In this document: one piece after another, positions 43,674 through 52,831 of the stretch | Position numbering within the stretch: the stretch's first letter is position 1 | How the letters are laid out: every line of letters starts with the position of its first letter | From: Flavihumibacter cheonanensis | GTDB lineage: Bacteria; Bacteroidota; Bacteroidia; Chitinophagales; Chitinophagaceae | Assembly (NCBI RefSeq): GCF_022352215.1 | Contig: NZ_JAKRWF010000003.1 | Coordinates: 62,001 to 126,000, forward strand | Length of the DNA: 64,000 nt | Reading direction: 5' to 3' | Made by a program: the position numbers and the translations under genes | The notes under the pieces: generated by a model | Told to the model about the DNA's origin: nothing | The model's input: the letters and a program-made list of their open reading frames with translations, nothing else | Database searches by the model: none

Positions 43674-44600
43674 TTATTTCAGTAGTTGTTGTAATGCAGC
43701 TTCAATTGTAGGGAAGGCAAACTGAAAGCCTGCTTTCCGGATTTTGTCAGCACTAACTGTGGTGCTCTTCAGGACTTCCACACTCATTTCACCCAAACCG
43801 ATTTTCAGGAAAATACCTGGAACATGTATGGGAATAAATGCTTTTCCACGCATTTTTTTCGCAAGCTCCAGCACCAGTTCCTTATTGGATATGGGATGTG
43901 GTGCTACTGCATTATAGGCACCCTGCCACTGCTCATTTTCCATTGCTTCCAGGTACATCCGAACCATATCCTGGATATGGAGCCAGCTGATCATCTGTTT
44001 GCCATTACTTAAAATGGCGGCAATTCCAAACTTAACGGGTTTCATGAATTCGGCAAGTGCCCCGCCCTGGGTTGCCAGGACAATACCGGTACGAAGAAAT
44101 ACAACACGTTTACCCATGGCCGTTAGTGGGGCCAGCGATTGTTCCCAGGCTTCACAAGTGGGCCCCAAAAAATCATCGTGAGCAGGAGCTGTTTCCTCAA
44201 ATGGTTTTGGATTGGGGACCTGGGGGTCGGGTCCATACCATCCGATTGCCGAGGCTGATACTACAACTGAAATCTCATTTGAAATGGTAGAGAGTGCTTT
44301 GCATAACAATTCGCCTCCCTGCACCCTGCTATCACGGATTTCTTTTTTCCGTTTTTCAGACCAACGTTTGTCAGCCACACCAGCACCCGCCAGATGTAAA
44401 ATTGCATGGCCACTTTGAATAGCAGCTTCATCGATGGTACCCTTTGCAGGGTCCCACGCTGCGTAACTGCAATTACCAGTTGCTTTGTATTGTGCAGGAT
44501 TACGGGTAAAAATAATTACCCTATGTCCTGCCTCCAATAAAGCTGCTGTAAGGGCCCTGCCAATCATGCCAGTACCCCCTGTTATAAGTATTGTTTTCAT
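43674..44600 (-). CDS. TIGR01777 family NAD-dependent epimerase (SDR39U1/YfcH-like)
   Basis: A 308-residue extended short-chain dehydrogenase-like protein. The N-terminal Rossmann motif ITGGTGMIGRALTAALLEAG and the family blocks HLAGAGVADKRWSEKRKKEI, SASAIGWYGPD and ISWLHIQDMVRMYLEAMEN identify the YfcH/SulA-like group. Substrate unknown. The C-terminus has the DUF1731-type tail (VPGIFLKIGLGEMSVEVLKS). It is downstream of ftsZ on the same strand but separated by two hairpins with T-runs, so it is probably a separate transcript. Confidence 0.9.
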   Translation of the reverse strand: MKTILITGGTGMIGRALTAALLEAGHRVIIFTRNPAQYKATGNCSYAAWDPAKGTIDEAAIQSGHAILHLAGAGVADKRWSEKRKKEIRDSRVQGGELLCKALSTISNEISVVVSASAIGWYGPDPQVPNPKPFEETAPAHDDFLGPTCEAWEQSLAPLTAMGKRVVFLRTGIVLATQGGALAEFMKPVKFGIAAILSNGKQMISWLHIQDMVRMYLEAMENEQWQGAYNAVAPHPISNKELVLELAKKMRGKAFIPIHVPGIFLKIGLGEMSVEVLKSTTVSADKIRKAGFQFAFPTIEAALQQLLK

Positions 44601-44616
44601 TTCACTATTGTTTCTA

Positions 44617-44660
44617 CTTCCATTCCTCCATCTTCCATTCCTCCATCTTCCATTCCTCCT
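44617..44660. repeat. Three tandem copies of a 15 bp unit
   Basis: CTTCCATTCCTCCAT is repeated exactly at 44617-44631 and 44632-44646, with a third copy ending CTA at 44647-44661. On the other strand the unit is ATGGAGGAATGGAAG, the same motif as the kup downstream repeat. It lies directly upstream of the epimerase start. Confidence 0.85.
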
Positions 44661-44662
44661 AG

Positions 44663-44691
44663 AAAAAGGCCCCTCGCAAAAACGAAGGGCC
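44663..44691 (-). terminator. Intrinsic terminator between ftsZ and the epimerase gene
   Basis: GGCCC/TCG (44668-44676) pairs with CGA/GGGCC (44683-44691) with one mismatch. On the minus strand the stem is followed by a run of T (complement of 44663-44667). This would stop dcw transcripts before the epimerase gene. Confidence 0.7.
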
Positions 44692-44735
44692 GACTATCCT
44701 TTTCGGATAAACAACTAAAAACAAAAATCGTTGGC

Positions 44736-44769
44736 AAAAGCCGGAAGAATCGGATTAATCCGGCTTTTT
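44736..44769 (-). terminator. Hairpin overlapping the ftsZ stop codon
   Basis: AAAAGCCGGA (44736-44745) and TCCGGCTTTT (44759-44768) form a perfect 10-base stem whose loop contains the ftsZ stop codon (44755-44757). On the minus strand it ends in TTTT, so it may terminate or protect the dcw mRNA end. Confidence 0.65.
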
Positions 44770-46710
44770 ACCATCCAGAAAAGTATTGATCGTACTGATC
44801 TGGGTATTATTATGCTCATCTGTTTTTACCGTGTAATTGCTGTAAAAATTTTCAGCCGGTGAAACAGTGTTATAGAGTTCAAGGTTGCGGCGGATATAAG
44901 CCGGCACAGTGTCAAACTCATTGTTCGGGTCCGCGGCATTGATGTTGAAAGACAGATTACGTAATTTCTGAATTCTTTCTGCTGCTTTCCTTTTTTGTTC
45001 CTCCACTTCGTCCAGCAAAGCCGGCTCCTCAGCAAAGGGGGTAAAAGAAGATTGAGTTGATGGTGCCAACGGCTGCTCCGCCGCAGGGGTTTCATCTTTT
45101 ATCACCAGTTGCATATCGAAAGAAGTTGCGTCATCTTTCTGTGGCGTTGCCGGCAACTGCTGACGGATGGGTTCGTTCACAGGAGAACTGTCTTCCTGGC
45201 GAGAACTGGGTTCAGGCCCTTGTACCGGTTCGGCATAAATATTGGATGGCTTGGCCAAGTATCCCCCTGATGCTGCAGACACCGGAGAATTATTTTCAGA
45301 AAGATCGAATTGAACTTTAGCTTCGGGTATGGATGAGTGTGAGCCGGACGAAACTAAGGTTTGATTATCTCTTTCATCGTTTGAATTATCCACAGTAATT
45401 GTACGATCCTCATCCTCCGTAAAAGAAATAACCGGACTCGTAGTTTCACGAACAGAAGGTTCTTCCATCAGCCTTGGCTGTAATTTATCCTCTACCTGTG
45501 GCACAGGCGTTGATGCTGATGCTGACGCTGGTGCTGGTGTTTCTGCCGGACGCAATACAGAAATTGCAGGCTTCACGGCTGGTGTTGCAGCGACAGGTGC
45601 AGTTTGTACTGTAGCACTGGGAACCGGATTATAGTAGGCTTTATCTTCTGTTCCAAATGGCAGCACCGACTGATCCAGAGTCATCACAATTTTCTCATCT
45701 TTCTTTACTTCAGGCTGTTTCGCTGCACGTTTGTTGAAAGGATCCTTGTATTCAAATCCGGTTGCGATCAACGTAATTCCAATCTCATTTCCGAGGGAGG
45801 CATCATATCCCAACCCGAGAATAACATCAGTATCCTCACCGGCCTGGCTCAGCAAATGATTCTGAATAATATCCACTTCATCCATCGTGAACTCATGCTC
45901 CCCTTCAGCAGAATTGATATTAATCAGGATCCAGCGCGCACCGCGGATATCGTTATCATTCAGCAACGGTGAATTCAATGCCTCTTCAATTGCACGTTGT
46001 GCCCGATTTTCACCGGATGCAGTTGCATTCCCCAGGATGGCAACACCACCATTGCGCATAACTGTACACACATCCGCAAAATCGACATTGATCTGACCTG
46101 TGCTGCTGATCACATCTGTGATACATTTTGCAGCCGTAGCCAACACATTATCCGCTTTGGCGAATGCCTCTTTCATTTTTAGGTTACCGTACTGGTGCCT
46201 TAATTTATCATTGCTGATCACCAGCAGGGTGTCTACATGATCTTTCAGTTGTTGTATGCCTTCTTCCGCTTGCAACTGACGCTTTCTTCCTTCATAGGAA
46301 AACGGCGTAGTTACAATGCCAACAGTCAGCACACCGAGATCCTTACAGATTTTGGCAATGATCGGCGCTCCCCCGGTTCCTGTTCCACCACCCATACCGG
46401 CAGTGATGAAAGCCATTTTGGTATTTACTTCAAGGATGCGTTTGATCTCTTCCAGGCTTTCTTCAGTTGCCTGTTTACCAATCATTGGATTCGCACCGGC
46501 TCCAAGTCCCTGTGTCAGGTGCGGACCGAGTTGTATTTTATTAGGCACTTCGCTTTGTGCAATAGCCTGAGCGTCTGTATTACAAATGATGAAATTCACC
46601 CCGTCAATACTTTGACTGAACATGTGATTCACAGCATTGCTGCCTCCACCTCCTACACCAATCACCTTGATGATGGATGATTTTTCCTTCGGTAAATCAA
46701 AGTGTATCAT
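44755..46710 (-). CDS. ftsZ: Cell division protein FtsZ, long C-terminal form
   Basis: A 651-residue tubulin-like GTPase that builds the division ring. The GTPase core fills about residues 10-330: GVGGGGSNAVNHM, the tubulin signature GMGGGTGTGGAPIIAK and the T7 loop NVDFADVCTVM. Residues about 340-585 are a long low-complexity linker rich in Pro, Ser, Thr, Ala and Glu. The conserved FtsA-binding peptide appears as FDTVPAYIRRNLEL, but about 35 residues follow it, ending STINTFLDGKKPD, an extension I recall from Bacteroidota FtsZ proteins. Last gene of the dcw cluster, 41 bases after ftsA. Confidence 0.96.
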   Translation of the reverse strand: MIHFDLPKEKSSIIKVIGVGGGGSNAVNHMFSQSIDGVNFIICNTDAQAIAQSEVPNKIQLGPHLTQGLGAGANPMIGKQATEESLEEIKRILEVNTKMAFITAGMGGGTGTGGAPIIAKICKDLGVLTVGIVTTPFSYEGRKRQLQAEEGIQQLKDHVDTLLVISNDKLRHQYGNLKMKEAFAKADNVLATAAKCITDVISSTGQINVDFADVCTVMRNGGVAILGNATASGENRAQRAIEEALNSPLLNDNDIRGARWILININSAEGEHEFTMDEVDIIQNHLLSQAGEDTDVILGLGYDASLGNEIGITLIATGFEYKDPFNKRAAKQPEVKKDEKIVMTLDQSVLPFGTEDKAYYNPVPSATVQTAPVAATPAVKPAISVLRPAETPAPASASASTPVPQVEDKLQPRLMEEPSVRETTSPVISFTEDEDRTITVDNSNDERDNQTLVSSGSHSSIPEAKVQFDLSENNSPVSAASGGYLAKPSNIYAEPVQGPEPSSRQEDSSPVNEPIRQQLPATPQKDDATSFDMQLVIKDETPAAEQPLAPSTQSSFTPFAEEPALLDEVEEQKRKAAERIQKLRNLSFNINAADPNNEFDTVPAYIRRNLELYNTVSPAENFYSNYTVKTDEHNNTQISTINTFLDGKKPD

Positions 46711-46751
46711 ATCACGTTTTGTTTTAGAATAGTTGGGTTAGTATGTGATCC

Positions 46752-48146
46752 TTAAAAATTCTTATCCTCTTCTTCCTTGAACAGGTCGATCAGGTTGTCT
46801 TTGAATTTGCTCCAGAAGCCATTGATGCCCGCTAGCTTCCGTGTTCTGGCTGTCACTTCAACAGGTTCCTCTTTAGCATCTGCAGCTACTGCATCCTGAA
46901 CGGGCGCTTCCTGGATTTCCTTTTTGAGCTCTTTTGGAATTTCCACCATTTTAAACTGCTTGGTGAAGAGTTTACGGTTACGCTCGTAATCATCATATCC
47001 TTTCAGGATCAGACCGATACAGGTAGCATACATCGGCTTGGTCAACTCATCGGTATGGTTCGAAGCAAGATGCTCATTCGGATAACCTATCCGTGCATTT
47101 AAACCTGTTACATATTCGGTCAGTTGGATCAGGTGTTTAAGCTGAGAACCACCTCCCGTTAAAACGATACCGCCATTGAGCATCCGGCTGTCCATGCCAA
47201 CCTGCTTCAAATGATAGGTTACAAAATCCAGGATCTCACTCATTCTTGCCTGGATGATATTGGCCAGGTTCTTCACACTGATTTCCTTGGGAGGCAAACC
47301 GCGCATACCCGGAATCGTTATGAAGGCATTCGCTTTTGCTTCATTGGACAAAGCCGACCCAAACTGTACTTTCATTTGCTCCGCCTGGGTTTTCAATACA
47401 CCCAGACCGGTTTTAATATCATTGGTAATATTCTCTCCGCCAAAAGGGATAACAGCCGTATGCTTTAAGATTCCTTCATAAAATACAGCGAGGTCCGTGG
47501 TACCACCTCCAATATCCACGATGGCCACACCGGCTTCAATATCTTCCTGCCCCATTACCGCAGCAGCGGAAGCCAGGGGCTGGAGTACCAGGTCCTTGGT
47601 TTGTAGTCCACTTTTTTCAACAGCACGGTTGATGTTACGGATGGCATTTTTATCACCGGTGATGATATGAAAATTAGCACCGACTTTCACACCGCCATAC
47701 CCGATGGGGTTGGGAATGTTCTGAAAATTATCCACCGTAAACTCCTGCGGAATCACATCAATGATCTGATCACCCGCGGGGATATAGGTTTTATACTGAT
47801 CTGCAATCAGCTGATCAATTTCGCGCTGAGAAATTTCTTCTTCATTCGACTGACGTACAATATCTCCTCTGGTCTGTAAACTCTTGATATGGTGACCAGC
47901 AATTCCTACATATACCTCCTTGATCTGTAAATCAGGATTAGAGGCCATGCAATTTTCAAGGGCAACTGCTATTGCCTTAATGGTTTCGTCAATATTCAGT
48001 ACCTGTCCATGTTTGACTCCGTTGCTATTCGCACGACCGAATCCCAAAATCTCCAGTTTGCCAAACTCATTTTTGCGACCCGCAATGGCAGCAATCTTGG
48101 TTGTACCAATATCGAGCCCTACAATAATGGGTTGTTCGTTGTTCAT
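46752..48146 (-). CDS. ftsA: Cell division protein FtsA
   Basis: A 464-residue actin-like protein that tethers FtsZ to the membrane. Actin-fold blocks: VGLDIGTTKIAAIAG (phosphate 1), VDIGGGTTDLAVFYEG (phosphate 2) and GGIVLTGGGSQLKHL (adenosine). SHS2/1C domain between about 85 and 165. After the core (about 400) comes a variable linker and a C-terminal amphipathic stretch (FWSKFKDNLIDLFKEEED) that fits the membrane-targeting helix. It follows ftsQ by 1 base. Confidence 0.96.
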   Translation of the reverse strand: MNNEQPIIVGLDIGTTKIAAIAGRKNEFGKLEILGFGRANSNGVKHGQVLNIDETIKAIAVALENCMASNPDLQIKEVYVGIAGHHIKSLQTRGDIVRQSNEEEISQREIDQLIADQYKTYIPAGDQIIDVIPQEFTVDNFQNIPNPIGYGGVKVGANFHIITGDKNAIRNINRAVEKSGLQTKDLVLQPLASAAAVMGQEDIEAGVAIVDIGGGTTDLAVFYEGILKHTAVIPFGGENITNDIKTGLGVLKTQAEQMKVQFGSALSNEAKANAFITIPGMRGLPPKEISVKNLANIIQARMSEILDFVTYHLKQVGMDSRMLNGGIVLTGGGSQLKHLIQLTEYVTGLNARIGYPNEHLASNHTDELTKPMYATCIGLILKGYDDYERNRKLFTKQFKMVEIPKELKKEIQEAPVQDAVAADAKEEPVEVTARTRKLAGINGFWSKFKDNLIDLFKEEEDKNF

Positions 48147-48147
48147 T

Positions 48148-49080
48148 CTATCTTGTTTTTAGTTGTTTTAAAGCAGTTGTCACAGGGGCTGGACCGGATA
48201 AAAGACGGGATTCGGAGGATACTGGATTACTAACCTGTAAAGGTGCTATTGTGAGCTTGTACGGAACTATATTTTTATCCACGGGTGTGGATATTCCTGC
48301 TGCTCTCGTTGCCACTACCTGCCCTGCAAAACCAAGATCAATCGTAGCATAATAATTCATGCCTGTTTTGATCAGCACTTTTTCGTAAAACAATTTGAGT
48401 CGTGAGAATTTTTTTGCCGCTTCACTCCCATTTCCAAACAGGATCCGATGATTTCCCACCAGGGGGATCAGTTCAATTTGTTTTTCCGGAGTATACACCA
48501 CCTGTTCGATTTGTGCATCCCAGAAAGGATCCTTATTCAATACTTCCACAATGCCCAATACCCTTGCAATCAGGGAACTGTCGCCCGATCTTCTTTTCAA
48601 CAATTTCTCTGGTAATCCTGTCACTACCGGCAATTTTACCGGCGCTTTTCCATATACAATGGGCAGATACACTCCTGCCGTATCCATGTACCAGGAGGCT
48701 CCGTTGGCGGTAAATACCCGAACAACCGGTGTCCGCTCCATCACCATTATCTCCAGTTCCCTATCCGCATTAAAGTAGAGCTCTGCATCCCTTACCCAAA
48801 CATTCTTACGAATGCGGTTCTCCAAACCACGGAGATCTATTGACTGCATCGGTTTACTGGCAAAGGATTTAGTTGTTTTGGCTCCAATTATGGAAAGTAT
48901 ATCTCCACGATCCACAAAACTGGTTTCACCCGATCCTTTAATAGTTATATTAATTACTGAACAATTGGCACCGTTGGTCCGGTTGATTGCCGCAATCAAT
49001 ACTACAAGCAGGGTTGCGCCAACCAGCATCCAGCTGAGGGCCACCAATACTTTTCGTATACTGATTTTTTTACCCGGCAT
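48148..49080 (-). CDS. ftsQ: Cell division protein FtsQ/DivIB
   Basis: A 310-residue bitopic division protein: a short basic cytoplasmic N-terminus, one membrane helix (about 12-35, LVALSWMLVGATLLVVLIAAI), a POTRA-type domain (about 45-115, NITIKGSGETSFVDRGDIL) and a beta domain. The ATG at 49080 is chosen over a TTG three codons upstream. It overlaps the end of murC by 11 bases. The C-terminal tail after about residue 255 is low in conservation. Assignment rests on topology and on its place between murC and ftsA. Confidence 0.88.
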   Translation of the reverse strand: MPGKKISIRKVLVALSWMLVGATLLVVLIAAINRTNGANCSVINITIKGSGETSFVDRGDILSIIGAKTTKSFASKPMQSIDLRGLENRIRKNVWVRDAELYFNADRELEIMVMERTPVVRVFTANGASWYMDTAGVYLPIVYGKAPVKLPVVTGLPEKLLKRRSGDSSLIARVLGIVEVLNKDPFWDAQIEQVVYTPEKQIELIPLVGNHRILFGNGSEAAKKFSRLKLFYEKVLIKTGMNYYATIDLGFAGQVVATRAAGISTPVDKNIVPYKLTIAPLQVSNPVSSESRLLSGPAPVTTALKQLKTR

Positions 49081-50455
49081 GTTGTTCAATTAATTTTGCA
49101 ATCGGCAGAACCAGCGCATCAATGTCTCCAGCCCCGGCCGTTATCAATAAATGCAATTGCTCTTTATTATTCAGCACTGTTTCTTTAATCTGATTCAGCA
49201 AAGCAGCTTTCTCAATCAGCTGAACTTTTCCCGCTTGCATCTGATTCGCGATCAACGCACTTTCCACTCCTTCCATTGGCAATTCTCTTGCCGGATAAAT
49301 AGGCAACAGCATCACTTTATCAGCCTGGTTGAGTGCCTTAGCAAAACCTGATGACAAATCATGGGTTCTTGAATACAGATGCGGTTGAAAAATTACAGTG
49401 CAGACACGATCCGGAAACAAGGCTTTCGCTCCTTTAATCAAAGCATTCAATTCTTCCGGATGGTGTGCATAATCATCTACAAAGACCATGCGAGAACTTT
49501 TCACTACATACTCAAATCTTCTTTTTACTCCTTTAAAGGCTGCAATCGCTTCTTTAATATTTTCCGGACTAATTCCCAACTGCTGCGCGATGGCGATCGC
49601 CACCAAAGCATTCTCCACATTATGCAACCCGCCCATATGCAGTGCTACATCATTCAGTTCGATATCCGGCAGTTTCACAGAAAAGGTGTAGCTGCCATCC
49701 TTCATATGGATATCTTTCGCATAGATATCGGCGTTGGTATTATCCAGGCTATACGTAAAATGATTACCAGCTTTTAACTCGGAGGATCTTGGCAATCCGT
49801 ATTTGCTGAATAATAGTCCCTGCGGTTTCAGTTTTTGAGAAAACTCAATGAACGCGTCCTGCAGATTTTTTTCTGTTCCATAAATATCCAGGTGATCCGG
49901 ATCCATGGAACTGATCACGGCAATATCGGGATGCAGGCGTAAAAAACTGCGATCGTATTCATCGGCTTCAATCACTGCTACATTTCGTGGATCGCTCCAG
50001 AAATTGGTCTGGTAATTCACACTGATCCCTCCAAGAAAAGCATTACAGCCATAACCTGTGTGTCGCAACACATGAGCTGTCATTGTAGTGGTAGTGGTTT
50101 TACCATGTGTTCCACCAATACAGATATTGAATGAACTGTTACTGATGATGCCCAATACTTCGCTCCGTTTCAGCACAGGTACTTCCTGCTGCTGGTAATA
50201 GAGCAGCTCGGCGTGTTGCTTCGGAACAGCTGGTGTATACACCACCAGATCCGGCTGCTTTGGAATCAGTTCCAGGTTTTCTTCAAAATGAATCGCAATT
50301 CCCTCCGCTTCCAGTTGTTCTGTAAGGGGCGTTGGCGTTTTATCGTATCCGCTAACGATTTTCCCAAGTGCATTGAAATAACGCGCAAGTGCACTCATCC
50401 CGATACCGCCGATACCGATGAAATAAACGGATTGTATGTCTTTAACGGATAGCAA
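49070..50455 (-). CDS. murC: UDP-N-acetylmuramate--L-alanine ligase
   Basis: A 461-residue Mur ligase adding L-Ala to UDP-MurNAc, the first peptide step of murein precursor synthesis in the cytoplasm. Motifs: FIGIGGIGMSALARYF at the N-terminus, the ATP loop GGTHGKTTTTTMTAH, EADEYDRSFLRLHPDIAVISS, MDPDHLDIY, and the C-terminal VDDYAHHPEEL. Length and order are standard. It lies 2 bases downstream of murG. Confidence 0.97.
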   Translation of the reverse strand: MLSVKDIQSVYFIGIGGIGMSALARYFNALGKIVSGYDKTPTPLTEQLEAEGIAIHFEENLELIPKQPDLVVYTPAVPKQHAELLYYQQQEVPVLKRSEVLGIISNSSFNICIGGTHGKTTTTTMTAHVLRHTGYGCNAFLGGISVNYQTNFWSDPRNVAVIEADEYDRSFLRLHPDIAVISSMDPDHLDIYGTEKNLQDAFIEFSQKLKPQGLLFSKYGLPRSSELKAGNHFTYSLDNTNADIYAKDIHMKDGSYTFSVKLPDIELNDVALHMGGLHNVENALVAIAIAQQLGISPENIKEAIAAFKGVKRRFEYVVKSSRMVFVDDYAHHPEELNALIKGAKALFPDRVCTVIFQPHLYSRTHDLSSGFAKALNQADKVMLLPIYPARELPMEGVESALIANQMQAGKVQLIEKAALLNQIKETVLNNKEQLHLLITAGAGDIDALVLPIAKLIEQHAG

Positions 50456-50457
50456 GT

Positions 50458-51540
50458 TTATTGTAATAAATGTTTCGCAATTAATTCATCAGCATCCCGG
50501 ATTGCCAGGAGGGCCAGTTTTTTTTTCATGGATTCGCGTTTCACGGGGTCTTCCATCAACCGGATAGCTGTAGCCACCAGCTGTTGGGCTGCCTCTCCAT
50601 CCCTTACCATAATCCCCGCTTCCTCTTTTACCAGGTAACCGGCATTCACGGTTTGGTGATCTTCTGCAGCATAAGGATAGGGAACCAATACGGCCGGTTT
50701 ATGAACAACACAAATTTCAGCAATACTCATAGCGCCGGCCCTGGAGATCAACGCATCCGCTGCAGCATAAGCATACTCCATCTCTTTAATAAAATCATTT
50801 ACCCAGATTCCTTTTCGGTTAGCCGTTGCCGTTTTAGCGGTCTCGGCAAATGGCTTACCCGTTTGCCAAATCAGCTGAATACCTGCCGCTTGTAAAGCAT
50901 CCAATCCGGCCGCGATGGCCTCATTGATACTTTTGGCCCCCAGGCTGCCACCTACCGAAAGCAGGATCGGGCGCTCCGGATCCAATCCAAAAAATCGGGC
51001 TGCATCCGTTTTTGATAATTGGCAGTTCACGATGTTGGAACGCACCGGATTTCCACTCACCACAATTTTATCTGCCGGAAAAAATTTCTCCATCCCGGGT
51101 GTAGCAACAAATACGGTACTGGCATTCTTCCCAAGCAACTGGTTGGTTTTACCGGCAAAGGAATTTGCTTCATGCAAATAGGTCGGAATCCCTTGTTGCT
51201 GTGCATATTTCAACACAGGAAAACTGGAATATCCTCCAACACCAAAAACCAGGTCAGGTTGAAAGCGGTTAACTATTCCGCGTACCTGAAAAAAACTTTT
51301 GATGAGTTTAAAGGGAAGTGAAATGTTTTTCCAGAGTGCCGTACGATTGAATCCTGCAATATCAAGTCCTTCTATCTGGTAACCAGCCTGCGGCACTTTT
51401 TCCATTTCCATCTTTCCTTTGGCACCCACAAACAGAATTTCGGTTGCTGGTGACAGTTTTTTTATGGCATTGGCCACTGCCACCGCCGGAAAGATATGCC
51501 CACCAGTTCCTCCTCCTGCTATGATGATGCGCTTAGTCAT
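50458..51540 (-). CDS. murG: UDP-GlcNAc:undecaprenyl-PP-MurNAc-pentapeptide GlcNAc transferase
   Basis: A 360-residue GT28 glycosyltransferase that turns lipid I into lipid II on the inner face of the membrane. The Gly-rich start IIIAGGGTGGHIFPAVAVA, the middle LLSVGGSLGAKSINEAI and the donor-site LISRAGAMSIAEICVVHKPAVLVPYPYA with AEDHQTVNA are complete. It overlaps the end of ftsW by 8 bases, indicating coupled translation. Confidence 0.97.
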   Translation of the reverse strand: MTKRIIIAGGGTGGHIFPAVAVANAIKKLSPATEILFVGAKGKMEMEKVPQAGYQIEGLDIAGFNRTALWKNISLPFKLIKSFFQVRGIVNRFQPDLVFGVGGYSSFPVLKYAQQQGIPTYLHEANSFAGKTNQLLGKNASTVFVATPGMEKFFPADKIVVSGNPVRSNIVNCQLSKTDAARFFGLDPERPILLSVGGSLGAKSINEAIAAGLDALQAAGIQLIWQTGKPFAETAKTATANRKGIWVNDFIKEMEYAYAAADALISRAGAMSIAEICVVHKPAVLVPYPYAAEDHQTVNAGYLVKEEAGIMVRDGEAAQQLVATAIRLMEDPVKRESMKKKLALLAIRDADELIAKHLLQ

Positions 51541-52783
51541 GGGCTTCCTCCTTTTCGTCTTGCGTTTCTTCTTCCTCTTCTTCCTCTTCTTTTCCTTCCA
51601 ACTGATTTTTCTCTACAAATCGGGATACACTCAAAATGATTCCAATCGCCGTACAGGTAAATAAAAAGCTGCTTCCTCCCATACTTACCAGGGGAAGTGT
51701 TACTCCTGTTACCGGAAACAGGTTCACGTTTACCGCCATATTGGTCATGGCCTGAATGACGAGCGTAAAACTCAATGCCAAAGCAAGGAATGCACCAAAG
51801 GCAAAGGGACATTTCCGGAACAATTGAATACTCCGGAATAAAAACACGAGGTATACAAACAACACAAATGCGCCTCCAGCAATTCCGTATTCTTCTATGA
51901 TGATTGCATATATAAAATCAGAATACGGATGGGGTAGAAAGTTGCGTTGTTCACTATTACCCGGACCTAATCCCATCCAGCCCCCTTTTGCGATCGCTAT
52001 TTTTGCCTGGTTAACCTGGTAATTGTCTTCGTCATTTTTCTGATCACTTCCATACATAAAGCTTTCCACCCGGTTTACCCAGGTAGCCACCCTTGCCGTT
52101 AGCTTATTGCGATTCTCCACCTTCGGTGCCACACCATTTCCTTCTTTGTGCTGCCATACTGCCATCAGAACCAGGATCACTACCGGAATCATGGCAATTA
52201 GTCCTGTATAAAACAGGTGCTTCATACTGGCTCTCCCAATAAACAACAAAAGCATGCTGGTAGCGCCAACCAATAAGGCTGTAGACAAATTCGCCGGAGC
52301 AATGAATACACATACAAGTCCAACAGGTATGATCAACGGCAGAAAACCTTTTTTGAAATCCTTGATTACTTCCTGTTTTTTACTCAGCATCCGGCTCAGG
52401 TACATAAACAACACCAGCTTTGCAAGGTCGGATGTTTGAAAGGTCAGATTGATGATTGGCAGTTTGATCCAGCGACTTCCTTCATTCAGCCGAACTCCAA
52501 AAAACAACGTGTAGATCAGGAGTGGAATGACCAGCCAGAACAACACTTTCGACACACGGGAATAAATGGTATAATTCACCTGGTGAAAAAAATAAATCAG
52601 CACCAGTCCCACACCGATAAACACGACCTGCTTGAACAGATAGATTTCGGTATTCCCCTTGTACATTTTATAGGCCAATGAACCAGTGGAACTATAAATA
52701 ACCAGCAACGACATAAGTGCCAGGAGCACTACCAGTGCCCAGATCACTTTATCGCCTTTGGTTTTATTTAAGAGTTGGTTCAT
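51533..52783 (-). CDS. ftsW: Lipid II polymerase FtsW (SEDS family)
   Basis: A 416-residue SEDS glycosyltransferase with about ten membrane helices. Signatures: LLALMSLLVIYSSTGSLAY, GSRWIKLPIINLTFQTSDLAKL, GGWMGLGPGNSEQRNFLPHPYSDFIYAIIIEE and VTLPLVSMGGSSFLFTCTAIGIIL. It works with FtsI in septal synthesis. The C-terminal cytoplasmic tail is strikingly acidic (GKEEEEEEEETQDEKEEAHD), which is unusual and overlaps the murG start. A large palindrome lies just upstream, between murD and ftsW. Confidence 0.95.
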   Translation of the reverse strand: MNQLLNKTKGDKVIWALVVLLALMSLLVIYSSTGSLAYKMYKGNTEIYLFKQVVFIGVGLVLIYFFHQVNYTIYSRVSKVLFWLVIPLLIYTLFFGVRLNEGSRWIKLPIINLTFQTSDLAKLVLFMYLSRMLSKKQEVIKDFKKGFLPLIIPVGLVCVFIAPANLSTALLVGATSMLLLFIGRASMKHLFYTGLIAMIPVVILVLMAVWQHKEGNGVAPKVENRNKLTARVATWVNRVESFMYGSDQKNDEDNYQVNQAKIAIAKGGWMGLGPGNSEQRNFLPHPYSDFIYAIIIEEYGIAGGAFVLFVYLVFLFRSIQLFRKCPFAFGAFLALALSFTLVIQAMTNMAVNVNLFPVTGVTLPLVSMGGSSFLFTCTAIGIILSVSRFVEKNQLEGKEEEEEEEETQDEKEEAHD

Positions 52784-52798
52784 TGTTGTTAATTTTCT

Positions 52799-52827
52799 TC
52801 ACCCGTCCGGTGGCACCGGACGGGTGA
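52799..52827. repeat. 29 bp near-perfect palindrome between murD and ftsW
   Basis: TCACCCGTCCGGTG (52799-52812) and CACCGGACGGGTGA (52814-52827) are perfect inverted arms around one base. The RNA would fold into a 12-pair GC-rich stem with a 5-base loop, starting 4 bases after the murD stop codon. There is no T-run on either strand, so it is not a classical terminator. Confidence 0.85.
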
Positions 52828-52831
52828 GACG

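Noticed and set aside
44485-44718. Protein with repeated FLHLP units
   Set aside because: The repeats come from translating the 15-base intergenic DNA repeat in one frame, partly antisense to the epimerase gene.
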